Part shown: positions 24,954 through 33,459 of the stretch, in pieces
Layout of the letters: each line of letters opens with the position of its first letter
Numbering within the stretch: the stretch's first letter is position 1
DNA from: CBFHMJ01 sp965656875
GTDB taxonomy: Bacteria; Pseudomonadota; Gammaproteobacteria; Enterobacterales; Alteromonadaceae
Assembly: GCA_965656875.1 (NCBI GenBank)
Contig: CBFHMJ010000003.1
Span: 1 to 64,000, forward strand
DNA: 64,000 bases
Direction of reading: 5' to 3'
The notes under the pieces: model-generated
What the model was told of the DNA's origin: nothing
What the model saw: only the letters and a program-made list of their open reading frames with translations
Database searches by the model: none
Position numbers and translations under genes: made by a program

Positions 24954-25885
24954 TGCAAGCTGCATTTTCAAAAGAAACATTCAATCTCAGTATTATTATT
25001 CCGGCTTATAATGAAGCCCGGTCTTTACGCTTACTCATTCCTCAGCTGACCAACCTGAAAGGCGGGTTGCTAATGTCCGGTCAGCGAATCAGTGAATTTC
25101 CAAAAAATATTGAAGTCATTGTTGCATGTAATGGTTGCACTGATGGTTCCGCCGGTGTGGTTAAGGCGTTTCAAAAAGCCCTGTCTGATGATTCGCAGCA
25201 GGATAAAGCGATATCAGTTGATTTACAGCTTATTGAAATCGATGAGGCTGATAAAATTCAGGCAATTAATCGGGGGAATGAAGCAGCCAGTTATTTTCCT
25301 CGCGTATTAATTGATGCCGATATTGATATCGCATTACCTGATGTTATTTTCTGTGCGAGCCAATTGATAAAACAGCAAAAAAAGGCCGCTTCACCCGCTA
25401 TTCGTTTCAATACTTCCTATTGTGATAAATGGGTGCAACTGTATTACCGTGCAGCCCGACATTCCTCCTACAACACGACCGGTTTATTATCCAACGTTAT
25501 TTTACTCAGTGAAGCCGGATTTAATCGAGTTGATCCACTCCCCGCAGTGATTGCTGATGATGAATATATTCGTCATCAATTTTCTGCGGAAGAACGTCTG
25601 GTCATTAATGATGTTTCATTTCGTTTCAATTGCCCGAAAACCGTGCGCAGTCTGACTAACGTTTTAACCCGTGTTCATCGTGGTAACGTGCAATTATCAA
25701 CAGTTATTGGCCCATTAACGTCGACGGATAAACAAAAGCAGGAATTGCGACAAATCTTCAGAAAAGCCGGTTTTTCTGCATTCATGACATTTATGCTGTT
25801 GAAGTGTTATGTCAGATTCAGAGTCAAACTGGATACCTGGATGAAGCGTGAACCTCAGTGGGAACGAGATGAAACAACACGGTGA
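24953..25885 (+). CDS. GT2-family glycosyltransferase
   Basis: A 310-residue GT-A transferase with LSIIIPAYNEARSLRLL, VACNGCTDGSA and a DADIDI metal-binding stretch. The spacing between the first two motifs is enlarged by an insertion (about residues 30-52). No strong transmembrane helix is visible except a weak one near the C-terminus (about 270-288). It is coupled to the preceding gene and overlaps the next. Donor and acceptor are unknown. Confidence 0.8.
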   Translation: MQAAFSKETFNLSIIIPAYNEARSLRLLIPQLTNLKGGLLMSGQRISEFPKNIEVIVACNGCTDGSAGVVKAFQKALSDDSQQDKAISVDLQLIEIDEADKIQAINRGNEAASYFPRVLIDADIDIALPDVIFCASQLIKQQKKAASPAIRFNTSYCDKWVQLYYRAARHSSYNTTGLLSNVILLSEAGFNRVDPLPAVIADDEYIRHQFSAEERLVINDVSFRFNCPKTVRSLTNVLTRVHRGNVQLSTVIGPLTSTDKQKQELRQIFRKAGFSAFMTFMLLKCYVRFRVKLDTWMKREPQWERDETTR

Positions 25886-26753
25886 CCGATTACCGCTGGT
25901 GACAGTGTATATGCCAACGAAAAATCGGCGGCAGTTAGTTGAGCGAGCGGCGAACAGTGTTCTGAATCAGGACTACCCTAATATTGAATTGATTATTGTT
26001 GACGACGCATCGACGGATAATACGGCTGAATGGCTTGCTGCTTTTTCTGAGTTACACGCAAATGTTCGATATTTCTCACGAGATGTCTCCGGTGGTCCTT
26101 GTGCGGCCCGGAATATGGCAATTCGAGACGCTCAGGGCGAGTTTATTACTGGTCTGGATGATGATGATGAATTTTTGCCGCATCGTATTTCTTCGTTAGT
26201 GAAAGCCTGGGATGAGCGCTATGCTTTTGTCTGTAGTAGTTCAGTGTGGAACTATGGTGCAAGAACGAAAGTTATCGATGAATCAGCTTGTGAAATTTCT
26301 CTGGAAATGTTGCTGCATTACAACGAGGCGTCCAATCAGGTTTTAACAACAAAAGAAAGGTTGCTGGCCGTTGGCGGTTTTGATGAGCAATTTGTTGCTT
26401 GCCAGGATTATGACTTATGGACCCGGTTGATTGTTAACTACGGTTCGGGGTTACGTATTGCTGTACCAAGTTATCAGGTTAATGACGAAACCAGCTCACC
26501 CAGATTGATTCATAATCCTCGTAGTGCTGCAGGTTATGATCAGTTTATGGCAAAGCATGGTCATTTGATGAATGATCATCATCGGTTAAATCAACGATTT
26601 ATGAAACAAGTACGGACTCGAGAACGAATGACAATATCTGACTTGTTTCAGCAGTTGCCTGCGGGACGTAAATGGGAAAAAGTCAGATATTTTATTCTGA
26701 CAAATGTGCCCCTGGTCGCTGAGATCAAACAATGGATATTTAGAAAAGGGTAG
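25869..26753 (+). CDS. GT2-family glycosyltransferase
   Basis: A 294-residue GT-A enzyme. Starting at ATG 25869 gives a protein beginning MKQHGDRLPLVTVYMPTKNR, with the standard ELIIVDDASTDNT and TGLDDDDEFLPHR motifs; the Asp run is the metal site. A GGFDEQFVACQDYDLW acceptor-site motif follows. The 17-base overlap with the previous gene shows it is in the same operon. It is the last gene before a promoter-containing gap. Confidence 0.85.
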   Translation: MKQHGDRLPLVTVYMPTKNRRQLVERAANSVLNQDYPNIELIIVDDASTDNTAEWLAAFSELHANVRYFSRDVSGGPCAARNMAIRDAQGEFITGLDDDDEFLPHRISSLVKAWDERYAFVCSSSVWNYGARTKVIDESACEISLEMLLHYNEASNQVLTTKERLLAVGGFDEQFVACQDYDLWTRLIVNYGSGLRIAVPSYQVNDETSSPRLIHNPRSAAGYDQFMAKHGHLMNDHHRLNQRFMKQVRTRERMTISDLFQQLPAGRKWEKVRYFILTNVPLVAEIKQWIFRKG

Positions 26754-26824
26754 TGTTTCAGTATGGTGAATTCTGGTATTCAAATTCATCAGCTGAAACA
26801 GGTAAAGTTAAATGTTCGCTCAGC

Positions 26825-26852
26825 TTGTGAACTAATGTTGAATCAGTATAAT
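26825..26852 (+). promoter_or_regulatory. Sigma70 promoter for the ugd operon
   Basis: TTGTGA (4 of 6), a 16-base spacer and a perfect TATAAT at 26847-26852. It lies in the 250-base gap before ugd and gives an untranslated leader of about 145 bases. Confidence 0.65.
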
Positions 26853-26882
26853 TGCCTGCTTGATTTTAACGGGGAAAGAGCC

Positions 26883-26896
26883 GCGTGGTAGCCCGT
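26883..26896 (+). promoter_or_regulatory. ops/JUMPstart-like element in the ugd leader
   Basis: GCGTGGTAGCCCG, about 25-35 bases after the predicted transcription start, shares the GGTAGC core and most flanking bases with the ops element (GGCGGTAGCGTG) that recruits RfaH to surface-polysaccharide operons. The position in the leader is what is expected. Three of twelve bases differ, so this is a candidate only. Confidence 0.35.
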
Positions 26897-27003
26897 TAGA
26901 TAAGGCAGATGTTTGGATTTAAAAAGAAGAAATAATCAGTTTGTCAGGATGAAGAATTCATCCGTTTAAACTTTCTGATTTGAGTCAGTTAATCAGGAAA
27001 AAT

Positions 27004-28350
27004 ATGAAAGTAAGTGTTTTTGGAACAGGGTATGTTGGGCTGGTAACCGGATCTTGTTTAGCCGATGCTGGTCACTATGTTTGCTGCATTGATATTGATA
27101 AGGAAAAAATAGATAAACTTCATCAAGGTATAATCCCGATCTATGAACCGGGGCTTGATAAGTTAGTAGCAGAGAACACAAAACAAGAACGATTAACCTT
27201 TACGACTGATATAGAACATGGCGTTAATTTTGCCGACGTTATCTTTATTGCAGTAGGTACACCACCAAAAGAAGATGGCACTGCTGATCTGAACTACGTA
27301 TTAACGGTTGCAGAAGATATTGCCACGCATATGACGGACTATAAGATAGTCGTCAACAAATCAACAGTACCAATTGGGACAGTTGATAAAGTAACAGAAA
27401 CAATTAACGCTAAATTGGCTGAGTTAAAGCGCGATAATGTGTCGTTTGATGTCTGTTCAAATCCTGAATTCCTCAAAGAGGGTGCTGCAATTAATGATTT
27501 CATGAAGCCTGATCGCATCATTGTTGGTACAGACAGCAATGAAGTGGAAGAAACCATGAAAACACTTTATGCACCGTTCAATCGTAACCACGATAAATTA
27601 ATCTTTATGCCGCCACGATCAGCTGAAATGACAAAATATGCTGCTAATGCCATGTTGGCGACAAAAATATCCTTTATAAATGAAATGGCTAATATTGCTG
27701 AACGTGTGGGTGCTGATATCGAAAGCGTTCGTCAGGGTATTGGCTCTGATCCTCGTATTGGTTTCCACTTCATCTATGCAGGTGCTGGCTATGGCGGTTC
27801 CTGTTTTCCGAAAGATGTAAAAGCCCTGAATAAAATTGCTGAGAGTCACGGTTATGATTCGCAGTTATTAAAGTCGGTTGATGATGTCAATAATCGTCAG
27901 AAAGAGCGTTTGTTAAGTCGTATCACAGAGCGTTTTGGTTCTGATTTGTCGGGTAAACATTTTGCTATCTGGGGTTTGGCGTTTAAACCGAACACCGACG
28001 ATATTCGTGAAGCAACCAGCCAGGTGGTTGTGCAAGGTTTACTGGATCGCGGCGCAACGGTGGTTGCTTATGATCCTCACGCTATTGATGAATATAAAAA
28101 GTACTTTGGTGAACCTGAAGGTTTGACTTACGCCGATAGCATGATGGATATGCTGGAAGGTGCAGACTCTTTAGTGATTTGTACTGAATGGCGTCACTTC
28201 TGGTCACCAGATTTTGATCAGATTAAAGCAAAGCTGAACCAGCCGGTGATCATTGATGGTCGTAATATTTACGATCCGAAACAAATGGCTAATGCCGGTT
28301 TTGAGTATTATGGCGTTGGCCGTGGCTTGTCGATTGAATCAGGCAAGTAA
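27004..28350 (+). CDS. ugd: UDP-glucose 6-dehydrogenase
   Basis: A 448-residue NAD-dependent dehydrogenase oxidising the C6 of a UDP-sugar in two steps to the uronic acid. The ATG at 27004 follows a CAGGA site; the longer frame is not needed. The NAD-binding GTGYVGLVTGSC and the catalytic block AGAGYGGSCFPKD (Cys267) are intact. GGSCFPKD is the form found in UDP-glucose and GDP-mannose dehydrogenases, whereas UDP-GlcNAc dehydrogenases (WbpA/WecC) have a GGHC-type block. The likely product is therefore UDP-glucuronic acid. It is the first gene of the operon. Confidence 0.92.
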   Translation: MKVSVFGTGYVGLVTGSCLADAGHYVCCIDIDKEKIDKLHQGIIPIYEPGLDKLVAENTKQERLTFTTDIEHGVNFADVIFIAVGTPPKEDGTADLNYVLTVAEDIATHMTDYKIVVNKSTVPIGTVDKVTETINAKLAELKRDNVSFDVCSNPEFLKEGAAINDFMKPDRIIVGTDSNEVEETMKTLYAPFNRNHDKLIFMPPRSAEMTKYAANAMLATKISFINEMANIAERVGADIESVRQGIGSDPRIGFHFIYAGAGYGGSCFPKDVKALNKIAESHGYDSQLLKSVDDVNNRQKERLLSRITERFGSDLSGKHFAIWGLAFKPNTDDIREATSQVVVQGLLDRGATVVAYDPHAIDEYKKYFGEPEGLTYADSMMDMLEGADSLVICTEWRHFWSPDFDQIKAKLNQPVIIDGRNIYDPKQMANAGFEYYGVGRGLSIESGK

Positions 28351-28454
28351 TATCTGATGAACCGTTGAGTTCGTCAGATTTTGTAAAGTATCAGATTGAT
28401 TTTCGAAAGAATAAAAGCCGCCAGGTGGCGAGTAAAATCAGGAATTATTCCAAC

Positions 28455-29513
28455 ATGTTAAAGTTTGCATTAGTAGGTTGTGGCCGTATCGCTAAACGCC
28501 ACTCGGAGCTTTTAGGTAACAAACAAATTGAAGGCGCTGAGCTGGCAGCGGTATGCGATATCAAGGTTGATCGCGCTGAAAAGATTGGACAGACATTTGA
28601 TGTGCCTTTCTTTAGCAGCATCAAAGAAATGATGACATCTGTCGATATTGATGTCGTTGTTGTGCTGACTGAAAGTGGCGCTCACGCTGAAAATGTACTG
28701 GAGCTGGCAGAATACGGTAAAGACATCATGGTTGAGAAACCAATGGCGTTAACGCTGGAAGACGCTGATGCGATGATCCGAGCGTGTGATAAGAACAACT
28801 GTCGACTGTTTGTTGTGAAACAGAATCGTTTCAATGTGCCTGTTGTTAAATTGCGCGAAGCAATGGACGAAGAACGTTTCGGTAAGCTTGTACTGGGTAC
28901 TATCCGTGTAAGGTGGTGTCGTCCACAAGCGTATTATGATCAGGATGACTGGCGCGGTACATGGGCGCAAGATGGTGGTGTACTGACTAATCAGGCAAGC
29001 CACCACGTTGACTTACTTGAGTGGATGATGGGTGAAGTCGAAAGCGTTTTTGCCCGTAGTACAACTGCATTGGTTGATATCGAAGCGGAAGACACAGCGG
29101 TCGTGACGCTGAAATTCAAAAATGGTGCGCTGGGCGTTATTGAAGCAACAACGGCAGCACGTCCGAAAGACCTTGAAGGTTCAATCTCAGTTCTTGGTGA
29201 AACCGGAACCGTCGAGATTGGTGGCTTTGCGGTCAATGAAATGAAAACGTGGAATTTTGCCGAAGCAAAAGACGGTGATGACCAGGTTCTGAGCGATTAC
29301 AGCGTTAATCCGCCAAGTGTGTATGGTTTTGGACATCAAGCTTATTATGAGCATGTTGTTGATTGCATTAAAAACGGTGCGCCACAGCTGGTGGATGGTC
29401 TTGAGGGTCGTAAGAGCCTTGAACTGATTTCTGCAATATACGAATCCATTGAAACGGGTAAAGAGGTCTCTCTTCGTTTCAAACCTGAGCGTTGTAAGCT
29501 AGGTCAAAAGTAA
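28455..29513 (+). CDS. wbpB: Gfo/Idh/MocA oxidoreductase, WbpB/WlbA-like
   Basis: A 352-residue NAD-dependent oxidoreductase. The ATG at 28455 gives MLKFALVGCGRIAKRH, the Rossmann start; the frame extends upstream but without a better start. EKPMAL is the active-site Lys motif, and YYDQDDWRGTW with GGVLTNQASHHVDLL is typical of the WbpB/WlbA group, which oxidises the C3 hydroxyl of UDP-GlcNAcA. With the following acetyltransferase and aminotransferase it would make a 3-amino-3-deoxy uronic acid. The gap of 104 bases after ugd is longer than others in the operon. Confidence 0.82.
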   Translation: MLKFALVGCGRIAKRHSELLGNKQIEGAELAAVCDIKVDRAEKIGQTFDVPFFSSIKEMMTSVDIDVVVVLTESGAHAENVLELAEYGKDIMVEKPMALTLEDADAMIRACDKNNCRLFVVKQNRFNVPVVKLREAMDEERFGKLVLGTIRVRWCRPQAYYDQDDWRGTWAQDGGVLTNQASHHVDLLEWMMGEVESVFARSTTALVDIEAEDTAVVTLKFKNGALGVIEATTAARPKDLEGSISVLGETGTVEIGGFAVNEMKTWNFAEAKDGDDQVLSDYSVNPPSVYGFGHQAYYEHVVDCIKNGAPQLVDGLEGRKSLELISAIYESIETGKEVSLRFKPERCKLGQK

Positions 29514-29525
29514 GGCGTACTCAGA

Positions 29526-30119
29526 GTGATTGCGGATACAGTCATCATTCATCCGGGTGTTGAACTGGGTGATAATGTAACTATCGAAGATTTTTGTATT
29601 ATTGGCGCACCTTTTAAAGGTTCTGACGGTGTAAAAACGATCATTGGCGATAACGCCGTCATTCGTTCTCACACCGTTATCTATGCCGGTAATGTCATTG
29701 GCCAGAATTTTCAAACTGGCAATAAAGCTAATATCCGTGAATTAAATGAGATAGGTGACGATGTCAGCATCGGCACCTTATCCGTGGTTGAGCATCACGT
29801 AAAAATTGCCTCTGGTTCACGGATTCATACTCAGGTGTTTATTCCTGAATATAGTGAATTAAAGCAAGACGCATGGATTGGTCCTAACGTCGTGTTCACG
29901 AATGCTCGATTCCCTCGCTCCCCTGACGTGAAAGATGAATTAACGGGTCCAACCATTGGTATCAATGCCAAAGTTGGTGCTAATTCGACACTATTACCGG
30001 GCGTACAGATTGGTGATAACACACTGATCGGTGCTGGTAGCCTGGTGACAAAAGATATTCCTGAGGGTGTGGTTGCAGCGGGGCAACCAGCGAAAGTTAT
30101 CAGAGAAATGGATTATTAA
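29526..30119 (+). CDS. wbpD: Hexapeptide-repeat N-acetyltransferase, WbpD/WlbB-like
   Basis: A 197-residue left-handed beta-helix acyltransferase; hexapeptide repeats run through most of the length (IIHPGVELGDNVTIEDF, then TIGINAKVGANSTLLPGVQIGDNTLIGAGSLVTKDI). The size and the gene order WbpB-D-E point to the acetyl-CoA:UDP-sugar 3-amine N-acetyltransferase that finishes the 2,3-diacetamido uronic acid. GTG start, 12 bases after the oxidoreductase gene. Confidence 0.82.
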   Translation: MIADTVIIHPGVELGDNVTIEDFCIIGAPFKGSDGVKTIIGDNAVIRSHTVIYAGNVIGQNFQTGNKANIRELNEIGDDVSIGTLSVVEHHVKIASGSRIHTQVFIPEYSELKQDAWIGPNVVFTNARFPRSPDVKDELTGPTIGINAKVGANSTLLPGVQIGDNTLIGAGSLVTKDIPEGVVAAGQPAKVIREMDY

Positions 30120-31220
30120 ATGGTTAAGTTTTTAGATTTAAATAAGCAGTATCAATCAATTAAATCAGAAATTGACGAAGCAATTGCGTCAATTATTGCT
30201 AAGTCGGCATTTATTGGTGGCGAAGCCGTTAAAAATTTTGAAGCAGAGTTTGCGGCATTCCAACAAGCTAAACATTGTATTGGTGTTGGTAATGGAACGG
30301 ATGCGCTGGAAATTGCGCTGGAAGCGTTAAATTTACCTGCCGGTTCAGAAGTTATCGTTCCAGCAAATAGCTTCATTGCCAGTTCTGAAGCCGTCACTCG
30401 TGCAGGGCTTAAAGTTGTTTTTTGTGATGTCGATGTTGGTTCGATGATCATGACACCAGAGACCATTGAAAAGGCGATTACTGACAACACTTCCGCGTTA
30501 ATGGTTGTGCACCTGTACGGTCATCCGTGCGATATGGATGGCATTATTGCGCTTGCTGAAAAACACAACCTTCGTGTTATTGAAGATTGTGCTCAGGCAC
30601 ATGGGGCTGAATGTCGCGGTAAGCGTATTGGCGCCCGAGGAGACTTCGGTACATTCAGTTTTTATCCGGGTAAAAACCTGGGAGCATATGGTGATGGTGG
30701 AGCCCTGGTTGCGAACGATGACGAGTTAGCGAAGAAAGCTCGCATGATTGCTAACCATGGTCGTATTTCAAAATATAACCATGAATTCGAAGGCCGAAAC
30801 TCTCGTTTGGATGGCTTACAAGCTGCGATTCTGAGCGTAAAACTTAAGCATCTTGAAGACTGGACTAATCGTCGTATCGCCGTTGCAGACAGCTATCTTG
30901 AGGGATTGGCAAACGTTGAAGGTCTTGAACTGCCAGTGAGACAAGACTGGGCGCGTCAGGTTTATCATCTTTTTGTGATCCGCACTTCGCGTCGTGATGA
31001 ATTGAAAGCCTTCCTTGCAGAGAAGGGGGTTCAATCCGGTATTCATTATCCAATCGCATTGCCTAAATTACTTGCGTATGAGCATCTGGGTGAGCCGGAT
31101 ATGAATATGGCTGCTAATCAGTTTGATGAACAGTTATTGAGCTTACCCATTGGTGAGCATATGACTGATGACGACATCAACGCTGTCATTGAAGCGGTAA
31201 AAGCGTTTTTTGTAAATTAA
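30120..31220 (+). CDS. wbpE: DegT/DnrJ/EryC1 sugar aminotransferase, WbpE/WlbC-like
   Basis: A 366-residue PLP-dependent aminotransferase that would convert the 3-keto sugar to the 3-amine using glutamate. It starts with MVKFLDLNKQYQSIK and has GVGNGTDALEIAL, the VIEDCAQAHGA motif and the PLP lysine in FYPGKNLGAYGDGG (Lys185, the same number as I recall for WbpE). The start codon directly abuts the stop of the acetyltransferase gene. Confidence 0.9.
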   Translation: MVKFLDLNKQYQSIKSEIDEAIASIIAKSAFIGGEAVKNFEAEFAAFQQAKHCIGVGNGTDALEIALEALNLPAGSEVIVPANSFIASSEAVTRAGLKVVFCDVDVGSMIMTPETIEKAITDNTSALMVVHLYGHPCDMDGIIALAEKHNLRVIEDCAQAHGAECRGKRIGARGDFGTFSFYPGKNLGAYGDGGALVANDDELAKKARMIANHGRISKYNHEFEGRNSRLDGLQAAILSVKLKHLEDWTNRRIAVADSYLEGLANVEGLELPVRQDWARQVYHLFVIRTSRRDELKAFLAEKGVQSGIHYPIALPKLLAYEHLGEPDMNMAANQFDEQLLSLPIGEHMTDDDINAVIEAVKAFFVN

Positions 31221-31240
31221 CGGTGCAGGCAATCTAATAA

Positions 31241-32410
31241 ATGGCATTAGATAAAAACAGGGTATTAATGGTCGTCCATGCTTATTATAAGGACGACACT
31301 CGGGTTCGACGTGAAGCTGAGGCATTAATTGAGCATGGAAAGCAGGTCGATATTGTTTGTTTACGCAAAGATGATGAGCCGCTCATTGAAACATTTAAAG
31401 GCGCAACCATTCATCGTTGTAATATTGGTCGCTCGAAAGAGCGCACCAAAGTTAAATATATTCTTGAATATATGACATTTGCATTTCTGGCGATGTTAAA
31501 AGTAACGCGATTGTTTTTCAGCCGTAAGCCGAAAATTGTTGTTACGCATAACATGCCAAACTTCCTCGTATTTGCTTCCTTAATTCCTCGATTATTTGGG
31601 GCGAAAATTGTCCTGGATATGCATGATGTGATGCCGGAGTTGTACACCAATCTCTTTAATATTCGTGGTGGTAGCCTGCTACAGAAAGCACTGTATATTG
31701 AGGAAAAAATCAGTGCCAGATTTTGCCATGAGTTGATCACTGTTAATGCGTATATCGAAGAGTTGTTGTCAACTCGGATTGGTAAGCCTTTCCATATTGT
31801 TTACAACACACCAGACCCTAATGCATTACAAGTTACAGAACGTCGAAATCATGAAGAAGCTGAATTCCTGTTATTCCATCATGGCAATATTCAGAAGCGA
31901 TATGGTCTTGAAAGAGTGATTCCGGTTCTTAAGCAACTTAATGAAGAATCGGGTGACTACAAACTGGAAGTTCATGGCCTTGGTCCTTACTACGATGACA
32001 TTAAGGCACAGGTAAAGGAAGCTGATTTAGAACAACATGCCAGTCTGAATGGTCGCTTTACGCCTGAGTCAATCGGTGAGCATATCGCTCGGGCTGATGT
32101 TGGTTTGGTTCCAAATTATGCCGATGAGTTCGCTGACATATTGTTACCGGTTAAATTGCTGGAATATGTTGCTTGTCGCGTACCTGTTATCACAGCCCGC
32201 ATGAAAGCTGTTGAGCAATGTTTTGATGAGTCTATGGTGTACTACTTCGATACGGAAGAAGATATGGCTAACCTCATTAAGCATATTCGCAATAATCCAC
32301 ACGAAGCAGCTGAACGAGCAGACAAAGCATGGCATCAGTTACAGGAAATTGCCTGGGACCGTCAGAAAATCCATTACGTGAAGTTAATGGAAGCATTGGC
32401 TAATAAGTAA
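31241..32410 (+). CDS. GT4-family glycosyltransferase
   Basis: A 389-residue GT-B enzyme. It shows the N-terminal MVVHAYYKDDTRVRREAEALI (typical of GT4 enzymes near Wbp loci), a VLDMHDVMPELY motif, LLFHHGNIQKRYGLE and the C-terminal DILLPVKLLEYVACRVPVI nucleotide-sugar site. It is a good candidate for adding the diacetamido sugar made by the three preceding genes. Donor specificity is inference from context. Confidence 0.82.
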   Translation: MALDKNRVLMVVHAYYKDDTRVRREAEALIEHGKQVDIVCLRKDDEPLIETFKGATIHRCNIGRSKERTKVKYILEYMTFAFLAMLKVTRLFFSRKPKIVVTHNMPNFLVFASLIPRLFGAKIVLDMHDVMPELYTNLFNIRGGSLLQKALYIEEKISARFCHELITVNAYIEELLSTRIGKPFHIVYNTPDPNALQVTERRNHEEAEFLLFHHGNIQKRYGLERVIPVLKQLNEESGDYKLEVHGLGPYYDDIKAQVKEADLEQHASLNGRFTPESIGEHIARADVGLVPNYADEFADILLPVKLLEYVACRVPVITARMKAVEQCFDESMVYYFDTEEDMANLIKHIRNNPHEAAERADKAWHQLQEIAWDRQKIHYVKLMEALANK

Positions 32411-32519
32411 ATACCGCTTTTGCTTGTAGCTGTGGTCAGCCTTCCATATAATCCGCTGCTGATTGCTACAAAGCAAAACAATTAATTTAACGTGCGTAAT
32501 TAAGAAAGTTGAAGTTGTT

Positions 32520-33419
32520 ATGGTTAATAATGAAGAGTTAGATTTTGGCGCTATCTGGAAGGAGCTTTGGCGGAGTAAGTTATTGATTATATTCGTCACT
32601 GGTATTTTCGCTGCAACTTCAGTTTTCTATGCTTTAAGTTTGCCAAATGTTTATAAATCACGCAGTGTGCTTGTTTCTGCGAACAGCAATAAAACCAATT
32701 CATTATCTTCTATTGCCTCTCAGTTTGGCGGGTTAGCCAGCCTGGCGGGTATCAATCTTGGCTCAAACACCAGTGTTTATGTCATTATGGAACAACTCCA
32801 GTCCAGAGATTTTATCAATTACTTCATTGATAAATATGAGTTAAAAGTTCCTTTGTTTGCCGCAACTGGTTGGAATGCGGCTAATCAGAGCTTTACCTAT
32901 CTGGATCAGGACTTTTATGATGTAGAGAAGAAGCAGTGGATTCGAGAGGTCGATTATCCATTGGTGCCTGAGCCATCTGCAGATGAAGCCTATGAATTAT
33001 TCATGGAAGTTTATAAAACTAACATGGATCGTAAGACAAAGATTATTACGATTAGCCTTGAAACATTGTCTCCGGAAACGTCTCAAAAATGGCTAAAATT
33101 GTTTATTGATGAATTTAATGAGTACATCCGTACCAAAGATATACTGCAGACAGACGCTAACCTGAAGTACTTGAATGAGCAGGTTCGCAATACGGATTTC
33201 GCAAACTTACAAGATGCGCTTTACGGCTTGATTGAAGAGCAGCTGAAAAAGAAAATGTTATCTCAGGCTCAAAAAGAGTATGCAGTTACGATTCTTGATG
33301 CGCCATCAATGCCAAGTGAAAAAAGTGGTCCGGTACGCTCTGTTATTTGTATCGTAGGTACTTTCTTTGGTGGATTCTTGTCAGTTGCATTTGTCATTGT
33401 AAGATTGTTTTTTCGTTAG
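32520..33419 (+). CDS. wzz: Wzz-type chain-length determinant protein
   Basis: A 299-residue polysaccharide co-polymerase. Starting at ATG 32520 gives a short cytoplasmic N-terminus with DFGAIWKELWRSK before membrane helix 1 (about 18-38). A periplasmic alpha/beta and coiled-coil domain (about 40-265) and a second helix (about 272-292), preceded by DAPSMPSEKSGP, complete the Wzz layout. The proline-rich segment before the last helix is diagnostic. No attached kinase domain and no Wzc-like gene is present. It sets the length of the Wzy-made polymer. Confidence 0.82.
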   Translation: MVNNEELDFGAIWKELWRSKLLIIFVTGIFAATSVFYALSLPNVYKSRSVLVSANSNKTNSLSSIASQFGGLASLAGINLGSNTSVYVIMEQLQSRDFINYFIDKYELKVPLFAATGWNAANQSFTYLDQDFYDVEKKQWIREVDYPLVPEPSADEAYELFMEVYKTNMDRKTKIITISLETLSPETSQKWLKLFIDEFNEYIRTKDILQTDANLKYLNEQVRNTDFANLQDALYGLIEEQLKKKMLSQAQKEYAVTILDAPSMPSEKSGPVRSVICIVGTFFGGFLSVAFVIVRLFFR

Positions 33420-33459
33420 TAATAACGATTTTTAATTCATAACGAAAAAGAATCGAACT

